From Desulfofundulus thermosubterraneus DSM 16057 (GTDB taxonomy: Bacteria; Bacillota; Desulfotomaculia; Desulfotomaculales; Desulfovirgulaceae), in the NCBI RefSeq assembly GCF_900142025.1, contig NZ_FQZM01000031.1, forward strand, positions 1 through 44,142: a stretch of 44,142 bases of DNA, read 5' to 3'. Below the pieces are notes generated by a model, which saw only the letters and a program-made list of their open reading frames with translations, was not told the DNA's origin and did no database searches. A program made the translations under genes and the position numbers. Positions within the stretch are counted from its first letter, which is position 1, and every line of letters starts with the position of its first letter. Of this stretch, positions 30,133-38,019 are shown in pieces.

Positions 30133-30837
30133 TTAACCAACCAGCCGGCGCCAGACCTCCTGGTAGGCCTCCTCCACGCCGCCCAAATCCCGGCGGAAGC
30201 GGTCCTTATCCAGTTTTTCCTTTGTTTGGGCATCCCAGAAACGGCAGGTGTCGGGAGAAATCTCATCTCCCAGGAGGATCTCCCCGTCACTGCGGCCGAA
30301 TTCCAGCTTGAAATCTACCAGTTCCAGATTGCGTTCGCTCAGGTATTCCCGCAGGATCTCGTTGACCACGAGGGCCATCTTTCTTATGACGTTCATCTCC
30401 TCCGCACTGGCCAGCTCAAGAACGGCGATGTGGTCGTCGTTAATCAGGGGATCTCCCAGTTCATCGCTTTTATAGTAATATTCCACCACCGGGCGGGGGA
30501 GGGCCGTGCCCTCGGCCAGGCCCAAACGTTTGGCCAGGCTGCCGGCGGCAATGTTGCGCACCACCACTTCCACCGGGATTATTTCCAGCGCCCGGACCAG
30601 CATCTCCCGGTCGCCCACCTGTTCCAAAAAGTGGGTGGCAATGCCTCTGTGTTCCAGAAGGCGGAAGAAGTGGGCCGAGATCTTGTTGTTTAATTCACCT
30701 TTGCCGGAAATGGTGCCTTTTTTTAACCCGTTAAAGGCGGTGGCGTCGTCCTTGTATTCTACCAGGTACACACCGGGTTCGCCGGTGCGGTAAATCTTCT
30801 TGGCCTTACCTTCGTAAAGCATTTCTCCCTTTTGCAA
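30133..30837 (-). CDS. purC: SAICAR synthetase
   Basis: About 234 aa. Joins CAIR and aspartate with ATP. The N-terminus [16 protein letters not shown] and later [37 protein letters not shown] and LVDFKLEFG are diagnostic. I chose a TTG at 30837, giving [11 protein letters not shown], after a GAAGGA site. An ATG at 30822 after AAGGGAG is the alternative. The long open frame to 30969 overlaps purB and is not used. Confidence 0.96.
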   Translation of the reverse strand: MQKGEMLYEGKAKKIYRTGEPGVYLVEYKDDATAFNGLKKGTISGKGELNNKISAHFFRLLEHRGIATHFLEQVGDREMLVRALEIIPVEVVVRNIAAGSLAKRLGLAEGTALPRPVVEYYYKSDELGDPLINDDHIAVLELASAEEMNVIRKMALVVNEILREYLSERNLELVDFKLEFGRSDGEILLGDEISPDTCRFWDAQTKEKLDKDRFRRDLGGVEEAYQEVWRRLVG

Positions 30838-30862
30838 GTTAATCCTTCCCTTCTGGCAAAAT

Positions 30863-32155
30863 TTAGAGACCGAAACGCTGGTATATGTCGTCAACATGGC
30901 GCAGGTGATAGTCGTAGTTAAAGAGGGATTTAATTTCTTGAGGGGAGAGAACGGAGGTAATGTCCGCATCTTCCTTTAATAGCGTCTCAAAGCTGGTACC
31001 CTCCCGCCAGGAGCGCATGGCATTGCGCTGTACCAGTTCGTAGGCCCGTTCCCGGGACAGACCCTTTTCCACCAGGGCCAGGAGCACCCGCTGGGAGAAC
31101 AGCAAGCCGTGGGTACGTTCCAGGTTTTTACGCATGTTTTCCGGGTAAACCAGGAGATTTTTCATGATGGCCGTCATCTTGTAGAGCATGTAATCGAGGA
31201 TAATGGTGCTGTCGGGAATGATCACCCGTTCCACCGAGGAATGGGAGATATCCCGCTCGTGCCACAGGGCCACGTTTTCCAGGGCGGCCAGGGCGTTGCC
31301 CCGCAGGATCCGGGCCAGACCGCTGATGCGCTCAGCGGTGATGGGGTTGCGCTTGTGGGGCATGGCCGAGGAGCCCTTCTGCCCCTGAGCGAAGTATTCC
31401 TCTACTTCGAGAATATCCGTGCGCTGCAGGTTGCGGATCTCCGTAGCAAACTTGTCCAGGGAGCTGCCGATGACGGCCAGGGTGGCCATAAATTCGGCGT
31501 GGCGGTCCCGCTGGAGCACCTGGGTGGAAATCCGGGCCGGGTGCAGGTCCAGGCGGCGGCAGACATGGGCTTCCACCCGGGGATCGATGTTGGCGTAGGT
31601 ACCCACCGCCCCGGAAATTTTACCCACGCTGATCACATCGATGGCCCGCTTCATACGGTTTATATTCCGTTCCGTCTCGGCCACCCAGAGGAGCATTTTC
31701 AAGCCGAAGGTGATGGGTTCCGCATGCACCCCGTGGGTGCGGCCAATCATCAAGGTGTAGCGGTGCTCCCTGGCCCGCTCCAAAAGCACCTCCCGCAGTT
31801 CCTCCAGGCGTCTCAAAATCTGCTGACCGGCCTCCTTCATCAGCACGGCCAGGGCCGTATCCAGCACATCGGAGGAGGTGAGGCCCATGTGGATGTATTT
31901 GGCCGCGTCGCCCACATATTCCCCCACACATGTAAGAAAGGCAATGACGTCGTGGTTGACTACGGCCTCAATTTCTTCAATCCGCTGCACGTTGAAATCG
32001 GCCCGCTCCCGGATCTGCCTGAAGGCCTCTTCGGGTATCAGCCCCATTTCGGCCATGGCCTCGCAGGCGTAAATCTCCACCTCGAGCCATTTGCGGAACT
32101 TGTTTTCCTGGGACCAGATGGCTTTCATTTCCGGCAGGGTGTAACGTTCGATCAT
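30863..32155 (-). CDS. purB: Adenylosuccinate lyase
   Basis: 430 aa. Fumarase/aspartase superfamily enzyme acting on SAICAR and adenylosuccinate. The catalytic signature loop is [21 protein letters not shown], and [12 protein letters not shown] and [16 protein letters not shown] are the other conserved regions. The ATG overlaps the purE stop as ATGA, implying coupled translation. Confidence 0.98.
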   Translation of the reverse strand: MIERYTLPEMKAIWSQENKFRKWLEVEIYACEAMAEMGLIPEEAFRQIRERADFNVQRIEEIEAVVNHDVIAFLTCVGEYVGDAAKYIHMGLTSSDVLDTALAVLMKEAGQQILRRLEELREVLLERAREHRYTLMIGRTHGVHAEPITFGLKMLLWVAETERNINRMKRAIDVISVGKISGAVGTYANIDPRVEAHVCRRLDLHPARISTQVLQRDRHAEFMATLAVIGSSLDKFATEIRNLQRTDILEVEEYFAQGQKGSSAMPHKRNPITAERISGLARILRGNALAALENVALWHERDISHSSVERVIIPDSTIILDYMLYKMTAIMKNLLVYPENMRKNLERTHGLLFSQRVLLALVEKGLSRERAYELVQRNAMRSWREGTSFETLLKEDADITSVLSPQEIKSLFNYDYHLRHVDDIYQRFGL

Positions 32156-32685
32156 CCTTTAGCTCCTCCCATTTGCTCAAGATAACCCGCCACACCCAGT
32201 TCCTGCAGCCGCCGGGCCTTTTCTTCCACCGCCCGGGCCAGTTCTTCCTTGTAGCGCAGGACCTTCTCCCGCACCTCCGGGTTGGTAGCGCCGATGATCT
32301 GGGCCGCCAGGATGGCCGCATTACGGGCACCGTTAATGGCCACGGTGGCCACGGGAATGCCCGGGGGCATCTGCACCATGGAGTACAGGGCGTCCACTCC
32401 GCTTAAGGGACCGCTTTTGATGGGTACGCCAATCACGGGTAGGGGTGTCTGGGCGGCGATGACCCCCGGCAGGTGGGCGGCCACGCCGGCGGCGGCGATG
32501 ATCACCGCCAACCCCCGTTCCACCGCCGACCGGGCGTATTCGGCGGTGAGCTCCGGCGCCCGGTGGGCGGAGGAAATGCTCACTTCGTAGGACAGGCCGA
32601 ATTTCTCCAGCATATCTACGGCCTCTTTCATTACGGGCAGATCCGAGTCGCTGCCCATAACAATGCCAACCAGCGGTTTGGTCAT
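32152..32685 (-). CDS. purE: N5-carboxyaminoimidazole ribonucleotide mutase (PurE)
   Basis: 177 aa. VGIVMGSDSDLPVMKEAVDML and SAHRAPELTAEYA are the CAIR-binding motifs of PurE. ATG at 32685 follows GGGGTGA. The class I enzyme normally works with PurK; no purK is seen here, so either it is elsewhere or the enzyme uses carbon dioxide directly. The frame extends upstream to 32739 but without a ribosome site. Confidence 0.96.
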   Translation of the reverse strand: MTKPLVGIVMGSDSDLPVMKEAVDMLEKFGLSYEVSISSAHRAPELTAEYARSAVERGLAVIIAAAGVAAHLPGVIAAQTPLPVIGVPIKSGPLSGVDALYSMVQMPPGIPVATVAINGARNAAILAAQIIGATNPEVREKVLRYKEELARAVEEKARRLQELGVAGYLEQMGGAKG

Positions 32686-32707
32686 GATTTCACCCCGTTT
32701 TTTGCGT

Positions 32708-34084
32708 TTAGTGTTCCGCCAGGAACAGGTAGCGGGCAAGTACCAGGACGGTCAGGATCCACATCAGCCAGTGCACTTCCCGGGTCCGGCCGCTGATTAA
32801 TTTGAGCAGGGTGTAAAAGATGATCCCGGCGGCAATGCCGTTGGCGATGCTGCCGGTGAAAGGCATCAAAACTATGGTCAGGAAGGCCGGCATCCCTTCG
32901 GTGAAGTCCTCGAAGTCAATGCCCTTGATGGCCTGGGCCATGAGCAGGCCGACGATGATCAGCGCCGGGGCGGTGGCTGCTCCCGGAATCAAGCCGGCAA
33001 TGGGTGCCAGAATCAAGGCCAGGAGGAACAAAACCCCCGTGGTTACGGCTGTAAGGCCGGTACGGCCACCTTCAGAAATACCGGCGGCACTTTCAATGTA
33101 GGCGGTAACGGTACTGGTGCCCATTAAGGCGCCGAAAGCCACCCCGCAGGCATCTACCAGCATGGCCCGGCCCAGGCGAGGAGACTGGCCGTTTTCGTCA
33201 AGAAGCCCCGCCTTGCCGGCAGTACCCACCAGAGTGCCGAACGTATCAAAGAGTTCCACAAAGGTAAAGGTGAAGACTACCGTCCAGATGCCCATGTTCA
33301 ACGCCCCGGCCAGATCTAGCTTGCCCACCGCCAGCCGGGAAAAATCAGGCAGGGCAAAGGGCTGGAAGTTGGCAGGAATTTGGGTGACGCCCAGGGGGAT
33401 GCCAATGAGGGTGGTGAGGATAATGCCCAGCAGCAGGGCTCCCTTGATCCTTTTGGCCATCAACAGGGCTGAAATGACCAGGCCGGTCAGGGCTAGCAGG
33501 GTGGTCGGGTTGGCAAAGCTGCCCAGGAAAATGTTCCATTCAAAGAAACGCAAGGTGGCAATGCCGCCGGGTTGGGAGAGCGCCTCCATGGTGGGCGGGA
33601 TTACCGGACCGGCTTTGATGACCATGAATTCGGCCATTTTCAGGCCCAACATGGTGATGAACAGCCCAATGCCGACAATAATGGCCCGCTTGATGGAGTT
33701 GGGCACGGCCACCACCAGCAGTTGGCGGATCCGGGTGACGGTAAGGAGAATAAATAAGATACCGGAGATGAATACCGCACCCAGGGCTACCTGCCAGGGC
33801 ATACCCACGTGCTGGGCGGCCACGGTGGCAAAGTAGGCGTTGAGACCCATGCCCGGCGCCAGGGCGATGGGATAGTTCACCAGGAGACCCATAGCGATGG
33901 TAACCAGGCCCGCGCTAACGGCAGTGGCAAAAAAGACGGCGTTTTTGTCCATACCGGTAGCGGCCAGGATGTTGGGATTGAGGAACAGGATGTAGGCCAT
34001 GGTCATAAAGGTGGTCAGTCCGGCAATAACCTCTGTGCGCGCATTGGTGTGGTACTGGCGCAGTTGAAAAAGTTTTTCCAGCAA
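32708..34084 (-). CDS. NCS2-type hypoxanthine/guanine permease (AzgA/PbuG-like)
   Basis: 458 aa with about 12-14 membrane segments. The N-terminus LRQYHTNARTEVIAGLTTFMTMAYILFLNPNILAATGMDKNAVFFATAVSAG is the mark of the AzgA/PbuG branch. Later motifs are PGMGLNAYF, TFVELFDTFGTLVGTAGKAGLLDENG and GTSTVTAYIESAAGISEGGRTGLTAV. The start is TTG with AAGGAGGAGGG upstream. It is the first gene after the riboswitch leader, so purine uptake and synthesis are coregulated. Substrate (hypoxanthine, guanine or adenine) cannot be fixed from sequence. Confidence 0.92.
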   Translation of the reverse strand: MLEKLFQLRQYHTNARTEVIAGLTTFMTMAYILFLNPNILAATGMDKNAVFFATAVSAGLVTIAMGLLVNYPIALAPGMGLNAYFATVAAQHVGMPWQVALGAVFISGILFILLTVTRIRQLLVVAVPNSIKRAIIVGIGLFITMLGLKMAEFMVIKAGPVIPPTMEALSQPGGIATLRFFEWNIFLGSFANPTTLLALTGLVISALLMAKRIKGALLLGIILTTLIGIPLGVTQIPANFQPFALPDFSRLAVGKLDLAGALNMGIWTVVFTFTFVELFDTFGTLVGTAGKAGLLDENGQSPRLGRAMLVDACGVAFGALMGTSTVTAYIESAAGISEGGRTGLTAVTTGVLFLLALILAPIAGLIPGAATAPALIIVGLLMAQAIKGIDFEDFTEGMPAFLTIVLMPFTGSIANGIAAGIIFYTLLKLISGRTREVHWLMWILTVLVLARYLFLAEH

Positions 34085-34104
34085 TTTTTACCCTCCTCCT
34101 TGTT

Positions 34105-34159
34105 GGATGCGGTGCTGTCCTCGCTCACTCCAGTGCTTCGCGACGACAGCGCCGCATCC
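34105..34159 (-). repeat. Long near-perfect hairpin in the leader, just before the permease ribosome site
   Basis: The 15-base arms at 34105-34119 and 34145-34159 are complementary except at one position. The 25-base loop can itself pair partly (CACT/AGTG and TCGC/GCGA). It lies about 5 bases from the AAGGAGG site of the permease gene and is separate from the riboswitch terminator. It has no T-run, so it is not a standard terminator. Role unknown. Confidence 0.7.
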
Positions 34160-34171
34160 TTGTCATAAAGG

Positions 34172-34231
34172 TTAAACAATTAGCCCAGGCGGGCAGGTTT
34201 CCATTACATGTGAGAAACCTACCGCCTGGGC
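34172..34231 (-). terminator. Riboswitch expression-platform hairpin
   Basis: GCCCAGGCGG (34231-34222), the 3' end of the aptamer, pairs with CCGCCTGGGC (34192-34183). AGGTTTC and GAAACCT extend the stem. A TTGTTT-containing, interrupted T-tract follows. The sharing of the strand with the aptamer fits a terminator switch. Confidence 0.7.
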
Positions 34232-34340
34232 TTTTCTCCCTGCCGGTGTAACCCAGAAAACTGCTATTCCGGGCCTGTACCGCTCGGACCGAGCCACCCT
34301 GAAAACCGGGTGTGGAACCCTAGGTACACTTTCTCGAAAA
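34222..34340 (-). promoter_or_regulatory. ykkC-class riboswitch, probably PRPP type
   Basis: On the minus strand the conserved ykkC-core segments occur in order. These are GTGTACCTAGGGTTCC (34329-34314), CGGTCCGAGCGGTACA (34291-34276) and GGCAGGGAGAAAAGCCC (34244-34228). ykkC variants sense guanidine, ppGpp, PRPP or nucleoside diphosphates. Those before purine synthesis genes are typically PRPP riboswitches, which turn genes on when PRPP is high. The downstream purine operon therefore supports PRPP. The base that separates subtypes was not checked by alignment. No guanine aptamer was found in tandem. Confidence 0.82.
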
Positions 34341-34382
34341 TTTTATCTTGAAATCGGGAAAAATAGCCATCCTTACAAGTGT

Positions 34383-34412
34383 ATCTTAGCAAGGCGGGAG
34401 TAGGCTTGTCAA
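34383..34412 (-). promoter_or_regulatory. Sigma-A promoter of the purine operon
   Basis: On the minus strand: TTGACA (34412-34407), 18 bases, TAAGAT (34388-34383). Start near 34376, giving a leader of about 290 bases with the riboswitch inside. It lies directly after the guaA stop. Confidence 0.75.
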
Positions 34413-34420
34413 TAACCATT

Positions 34421-35965
34421 TCACTCCCATTCGATGGTGGCCGGTGGTTTGGAGGTGATGTCGTAAACCACCCGATTCACGCCCGCCACTTCGTTGACAA
34501 TGCGGCTGGATATGCGTTCCAGCACTTCGTAGGGCAGGCGTACCCAGTCCGCCGTCATGCCGTCGTGGCTGTGCACCGCCCGTACGGCCACGGTATAGGC
34601 ATAGGTGCGCCCGTCGCCCATCACTCCCACGCTGCGCAGGTTGGGCAGCACGGCAAAATACTGCCAGATTTGCCGGTGCAGGCCGGCCCGGCGGATTTCC
34701 TCCGTGACAATGGCATCGGCATGGCGCACGATTTCCAGTTTTTCCGGGGTTACTTCCCCCAGGATGCGCACAGCCAGTCCCGGTCCAGGGAAGGGCTGGC
34801 GCCAGAGCACTTCTTCCGGCAGGCCCAGCTCTTTGCCCAGTTCCCGCACCTCGTCCTTAAAAAGCCAGCGCAAGGGTTCAATCAGTTCCAGTTGCATGTC
34901 CTCGGGCAGGCCCCCCACGTTGTGGTGGGACTTGATTACTGCCGCCGTGGCCGTACCGCTTTCCACCACGTCGGGGTAAAGGGTTCCCTGCACCAGGAAG
35001 TCCACCTGTCCCAGTCTGGCGGCTTCCTCTTCAAAGACCCGGATGAATTCCTCTCCGATGATTTTGCGCTTTTGTTCCGGGTCGGTTACTCCCGCCAGGC
35101 GGTTCAGGAAGCGCCGGCTGGCGTCCACGTGGATCAGCGGGATGTGAAACTGCTCGCGGATGATCCTGACCACTTGCCCGGCCTCGCCCTGGCGCAACAG
35201 GCCGTGGTCCACAAAAATGCAGGTCAACTGGTCACCGATAGCCCGGTGGACCAGTACGGCGGCCACCGAGGAATCCACGCCGCCGCTTATGGCACAGAGG
35301 GCGCGCCTATTCCCCACCCGGGCGCGGATTTCCTTGATGGATTCTTCAATAAAGGAACCCATGGTCCAGCGGCCCTGGCAGCCGCAAACATCGTAAAGGA
35401 AATGGCGCAGGATGTCCTGGCCCTTCGGAGTATGTATAACTTCCGGGTGGAACTGCACGGCGTAAAGCCTGCGCTCCCGGTTGGCCATGGCGGCCACGGG
35501 AGCCAGTTTCGTGCGGGCGATGACCGTAAACCCCGGAGGCGGGGCCTCAACCCGGTCGCCGTGGCTCATCCAGCATTGTTCAATAGGCTCAAAGCCACAG
35601 AAGAGGTCGTGGGTGTCAAGTATTTCCAGGGCCGTTTTGCCGTACTCGTGGTGTTCCGCCCGGGTAACCACTCCTCCCAGTTGCCTGGTCATTAGCTGCA
35701 TGCCGTAGCAAATGCCCAGGATGGGGATGCCCAGATCATAAATGGCCGGGTCCACGGTGGGTGCTCCGGGCTGGTAGACGCTGGCCGGCCCGCCGGAAAA
35801 AACGATGCCCCGGGGATGATGTCTTTTGATTTCATCAAGGGGCGTGGTGTAGGGCAGCATTTCACAGAAAACTTTTAACTCCCGGATACGGCGGGCGATG
35901 AGATGGCTGTACTGGCCCCCGAAGTCCAGGACAATGACCATCTCCTGTTGGTCTTGAACGGACAT
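34421..35965 (-). CDS. guaA: GMP synthase (glutamine-hydrolysing)
   Basis: 514 aa. Makes GMP from XMP with glutamine and ATP. N-terminal glutaminase: [21 protein letters not shown], nucleophile Cys in [12 protein letters not shown], and [16 protein letters not shown] pyrophosphatase: [25 protein letters not shown]-terminal dimer domain: [22 protein letters not shown], ending [13 protein letters not shown] at 35965 with GGGAGG about ten bases upstream. It follows hpt and precedes the leader of the pur operon. Confidence 0.98.
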   Translation of the reverse strand: MSVQDQQEMVIVLDFGGQYSHLIARRIRELKVFCEMLPYTTPLDEIKRHHPRGIVFSGGPASVYQPGAPTVDPAIYDLGIPILGICYGMQLMTRQLGGVVTRAEHHEYGKTALEILDTHDLFCGFEPIEQCWMSHGDRVEAPPPGFTVIARTKLAPVAAMANRERRLYAVQFHPEVIHTPKGQDILRHFLYDVCGCQGRWTMGSFIEESIKEIRARVGNRRALCAISGGVDSSVAAVLVHRAIGDQLTCIFVDHGLLRQGEAGQVVRIIREQFHIPLIHVDASRRFLNRLAGVTDPEQKRKIIGEEFIRVFEEEAARLGQVDFLVQGTLYPDVVESGTATAAVIKSHHNVGGLPEDMQLELIEPLRWLFKDEVRELGKELGLPEEVLWRQPFPGPGLAVRILGEVTPEKLEIVRHADAIVTEEIRRAGLHRQIWQYFAVLPNLRSVGVMGDGRTYAYTVAVRAVHSHDGMTADWVRLPYEVLERISSRIVNEVAGVNRVVYDITSKPPATIEWE

Positions 35966-36065
35966 GGTGCGGATAACCTCCCGGTTTTTCTGCCTTAAAA
36001 AATGTCCAGTCAACCCGCTTAAGGCACGGCGTTGTCCCGCTTACTCATCTGAAACATTTACAAGT

Positions 36066-36623
36066 TCAATTTTCCCTCTGCTCCTTGCCGCTATAGACTT
36101 CCCGTTTCAGGATCAGAATATCCCGCAGGTGGCGGTAGCGGCCGTCATAATCCAGGCCGTAGCCGACCACGAATTCATCGGGGATGACGAAACCGTTGTA
36201 GTCCACCTGCACGTTTACTTTGCGCCGGCTGGGCTTGTCCAGGAGGGTGCAAATTTTTAAACTGGCCGGACCCCGGGTGAGCAGGTTTTCCCGCAGGTAG
36301 TTCAACGTCAGGCCGGTATCGACAATATCCTCGACGATTAAAACGTCCAGGCCCTCGATGTTTTGCTCCAGGTCCTTTAAAATGCGCACTACCCCTGAGG
36401 ACTCGCTGGAGGCACCGTAACTGGAGACGGCCATAAAGTCCAGGCGTACCGGGATGTTCAGGCAGCGTACTAGGTCGGCCATAAAGATGACCGCGCCTTT
36501 TAATATGCCGACCACCAGCAGTTCCTTCCCGGCATAGTCCTGAGAAATCTCCGCCCCCAGTTCGCGCACCCGCCGGGCAATCTCCTCTTCAGTAATTAAA
36601 ACTCTTTCCATATCCTCGTGCAA
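36066..36623 (-). CDS. hpt: Hypoxanthine phosphoribosyltransferase
   Basis: 185 aa. Salvages hypoxanthine and guanine using PRPP. The PRPP-binding loop is VLIVEDIVDTGLTLNYL, LLVVGILKGAVIFMADLVR and DFMAVSSYG are conserved, and VVGYGLDYDGRYRHL is the C-terminal active-site region. The start is a TTG at 36623 after GGAGTGG, matching the length of the family N-terminus; an ATG at 36611 is possible. It forms a purine salvage/GMP unit with guaA downstream. Confidence 0.95.
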   Translation of the reverse strand: MHEDMERVLITEEEIARRVRELGAEISQDYAGKELLVVGILKGAVIFMADLVRCLNIPVRLDFMAVSSYGASSESSGVVRILKDLEQNIEGLDVLIVEDIVDTGLTLNYLRENLLTRGPASLKICTLLDKPSRRKVNVQVDYNGFVIPDEFVVGYGLDYDGRYRHLRDILILKREVYSGKEQREN

Positions 36624-36688
36624 AGAAACACCACTCCTGAAAACAAAAAATGCAGCAGCAACGCCGCGTTCTTTAAAGTCCTTAATTT

Positions 36689-36717
36689 ATAATAAAAGAA
36701 AAAACGGGTAACGTCAA
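36689..36717 (-). promoter_or_regulatory. Sigma-A promoter of hpt-guaA
   Basis: On the minus strand: TTGACG (36717-36712), 17 bases, TATTAT (36694-36689). It lies about 65 bases before hpt. Confidence 0.75.
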
Positions 36718-36720
36718 TTA

Positions 36721-36730
36721 TTTGTCGAAA
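36721..36730. promoter_or_regulatory. Spo0A-box-like site next to the hpt promoter
   Basis: TTTGTCGAAA on the plus strand matches the Spo0A box consensus TTTGTCRAA. It ends three to four bases from the -35 of the hpt promoter. A single match of this length can occur by chance. Confidence 0.35.
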
Positions 36731-36731
36731 G

Positions 36732-37433
36732 TCATACCGGCGGGTTGATGTTCATTTCCCGATTAAAATCCCACAGCTTCAGACCCACCGAAAGGCCCGT
36801 TATATTTCCCGGTCCTTTGGCCTCCAGAACGGCCTGGCAAATGCGGTGGTTCTGCGGATCAATCCACAACTTGCAGTCGTAGTCTGTGTACTTCAACTCC
36901 AGGTAGGAATTGTCCAAAAGGGGCTGGCATTCCAGCACCAGCATCTGCCCTTCCTTTAGCTTTTCTTTGCCCAGGTAACGGACACCAAGAGCATCCTTAA
37001 ATTTTAAAAACCCCAGGGGGTTAAATTCGGCCACAAAGAGTTCCGACTGGGCCAGCCGGTTTCCTTCCATAGTAAGCCACTTTTTGGTCCACAGATCCCG
37101 CATATAGGTGGTATCCCCCACCTGGATGAACTCCACGGGGTTGTTGTACATGGTGCCCTTAATGTGTATGCGGTCGGGAGCCTGCCGTTCCCCTTCCACC
37201 CGGCTGAGTACGCCGTCCTGGCCCAGCCTGGCTTCCACCCGGTAACGAAAGCTTTTGCTGGTGGCCGTTTTTTCCAGGGCTTCCGCCAGCAGCTGTTCGG
37301 GAGCTATCTCCGGTTCGGGAACCAGTCCCCCTGATAATCCCCAAAGGGCCAGGAGGAAAAGGAGCAGACCCAGAATGGCCAGCAGGTATTTCTTGCGCAA
37401 AATCAACCAGTGCGGCCCGCGCATTGGTTCCAT
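36732..37433 (-). CDS. Membrane-anchored protein with LolA/LppX-like domain, function unknown
   Basis: 233 aa. The ATG at 37433 follows AAGGAGG. A short basic N-terminus (MRGPHWLILRKKY) precedes one hydrophobic segment (LLAILGLLLFLLALWGL), so the rest is likely outside the membrane. The body is beta-rich: TSKSFRYRVEARLGQDGVLSRVEGERQAPDRIHIKGTMYNNPVEFIQVGDTTYMRD, then LVLECQPLL and DCKLWIDPQNHRICQAVLEAK. This pattern recalls the LolA/LppX/outer-membrane lipoprotein-sorting fold, with no lipobox Cys. I cannot name a function. It runs opposite to the MazG gene. Confidence 0.65.
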   Translation of the reverse strand: MEPMRGPHWLILRKKYLLAILGLLLFLLALWGLSGGLVPEPEIAPEQLLAEALEKTATSKSFRYRVEARLGQDGVLSRVEGERQAPDRIHIKGTMYNNPVEFIQVGDTTYMRDLWTKKWLTMEGNRLAQSELFVAEFNPLGFLKFKDALGVRYLGKEKLKEGQMLVLECQPLLDNSYLELKYTDYDCKLWIDPQNHRICQAVLEAKGPGNITGLSVGLKLWDFNREMNINPPV

Positions 37434-37540
37434 GGCTCTTCCCTCCTTCCTGCTGTGAAAACAATATGTTCCGGCGGGGGAAAATATGACCATTAAGTGG
37501 AAAGATGTGGCCATCTCCAAGGGGAATCCGGAAATAGATC

Positions 37541-37569
37541 TTTTCACCTTGTATTTAGCAGGGTATAAT
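37541..37569 (+). promoter_or_regulatory. Candidate promoter of mazG-DUF1015
   Basis: TTTTCA (37541-37546), 17 bases, TATAAT (37564-37569), 100 bases before the MazG-like gene. The -10 is perfect and the -35 weak. Confidence 0.5.
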
Positions 37570-37671
37570 GGCAAAGGTAAGGCCCTCAATTGCCTGCCTG
37601 CCTTTTGCACGCGTTCTCCGGTGATCCTCGCAGGCGCTTGGGAAGCATTTTAACAACGGGAGAGGTTTGGC

Positions 37672-38019
37672 GTGGAAATCAGGGAAATGCAGCAGGAAGT
37701 GGACCGCTGGATCAGCCAATTTGAAGAGGGTTACTGGCACCCGCTGGCCATGCTGGCCCGCCTGACCGAAGAGGTGGGTGAGCTGGCCCGGGAGGTCAAC
37801 CATCTCTACGGTCAGAAACCGAAAAAACCCGGGGAACCACCGGGAGATCTGGCCCTGGAACTGGCCGACGTGCTTTTTATAATCGTCTGTTATGCCAACT
37901 CCCTGGGCATTGACCTGGAAGAGGCCTTCTGCCGCATGATGCAAAAATACCGGCAGCGGGACAGCGACCGCTGGACGAAGAAAAAGAGCGATAGCAAGGA
38001 GTGTGAAGAGATTGGCTGA
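37672..38019 (+). CDS. MazG-like nucleotide pyrophosphohydrolase
   Basis: 115 aa single-domain MazG-family protein, like B. subtilis YpjD, that hydrolyses nucleoside triphosphates to monophosphate and pyrophosphate. The metal-binding EExxE motif is EEVGELARE, followed by ELADVLFIIVCYANSLGIDLEEAF with the ExxD signature. GTG start after GAGAGG. The end overlaps the following DUF1015 gene by about eight bases, so the two are coupled. Whether it degrades dCTP or other nucleotides cannot be told. Confidence 0.85.
   Translation: MEIREMQQEVDRWISQFEEGYWHPLAMLARLTEEVGELAREVNHLYGQKPKKPGEPPGDLALELADVLFIIVCYANSLGIDLEEAFCRMMQKYRQRDSDRWTKKKSDSKECEEIG

Noticed and set aside
31109-32185. 358-codon plus-strand open frame opposite purB
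   Set aside because: Antisense of adenylosuccinate lyase, with no family pattern or ribosome site.
34085-34420. Guanine (xpt-type) aptamer in tandem with the ykkC leader
   Set aside because: The conserved three-way-junction segments of purine aptamers were not found in the leader.
34379-35695. 438-codon open frame on the plus strand opposite guaA
   Set aside because: Antisense to a clear full-length guaA; His/Gly-rich composition and no recognisable domain.
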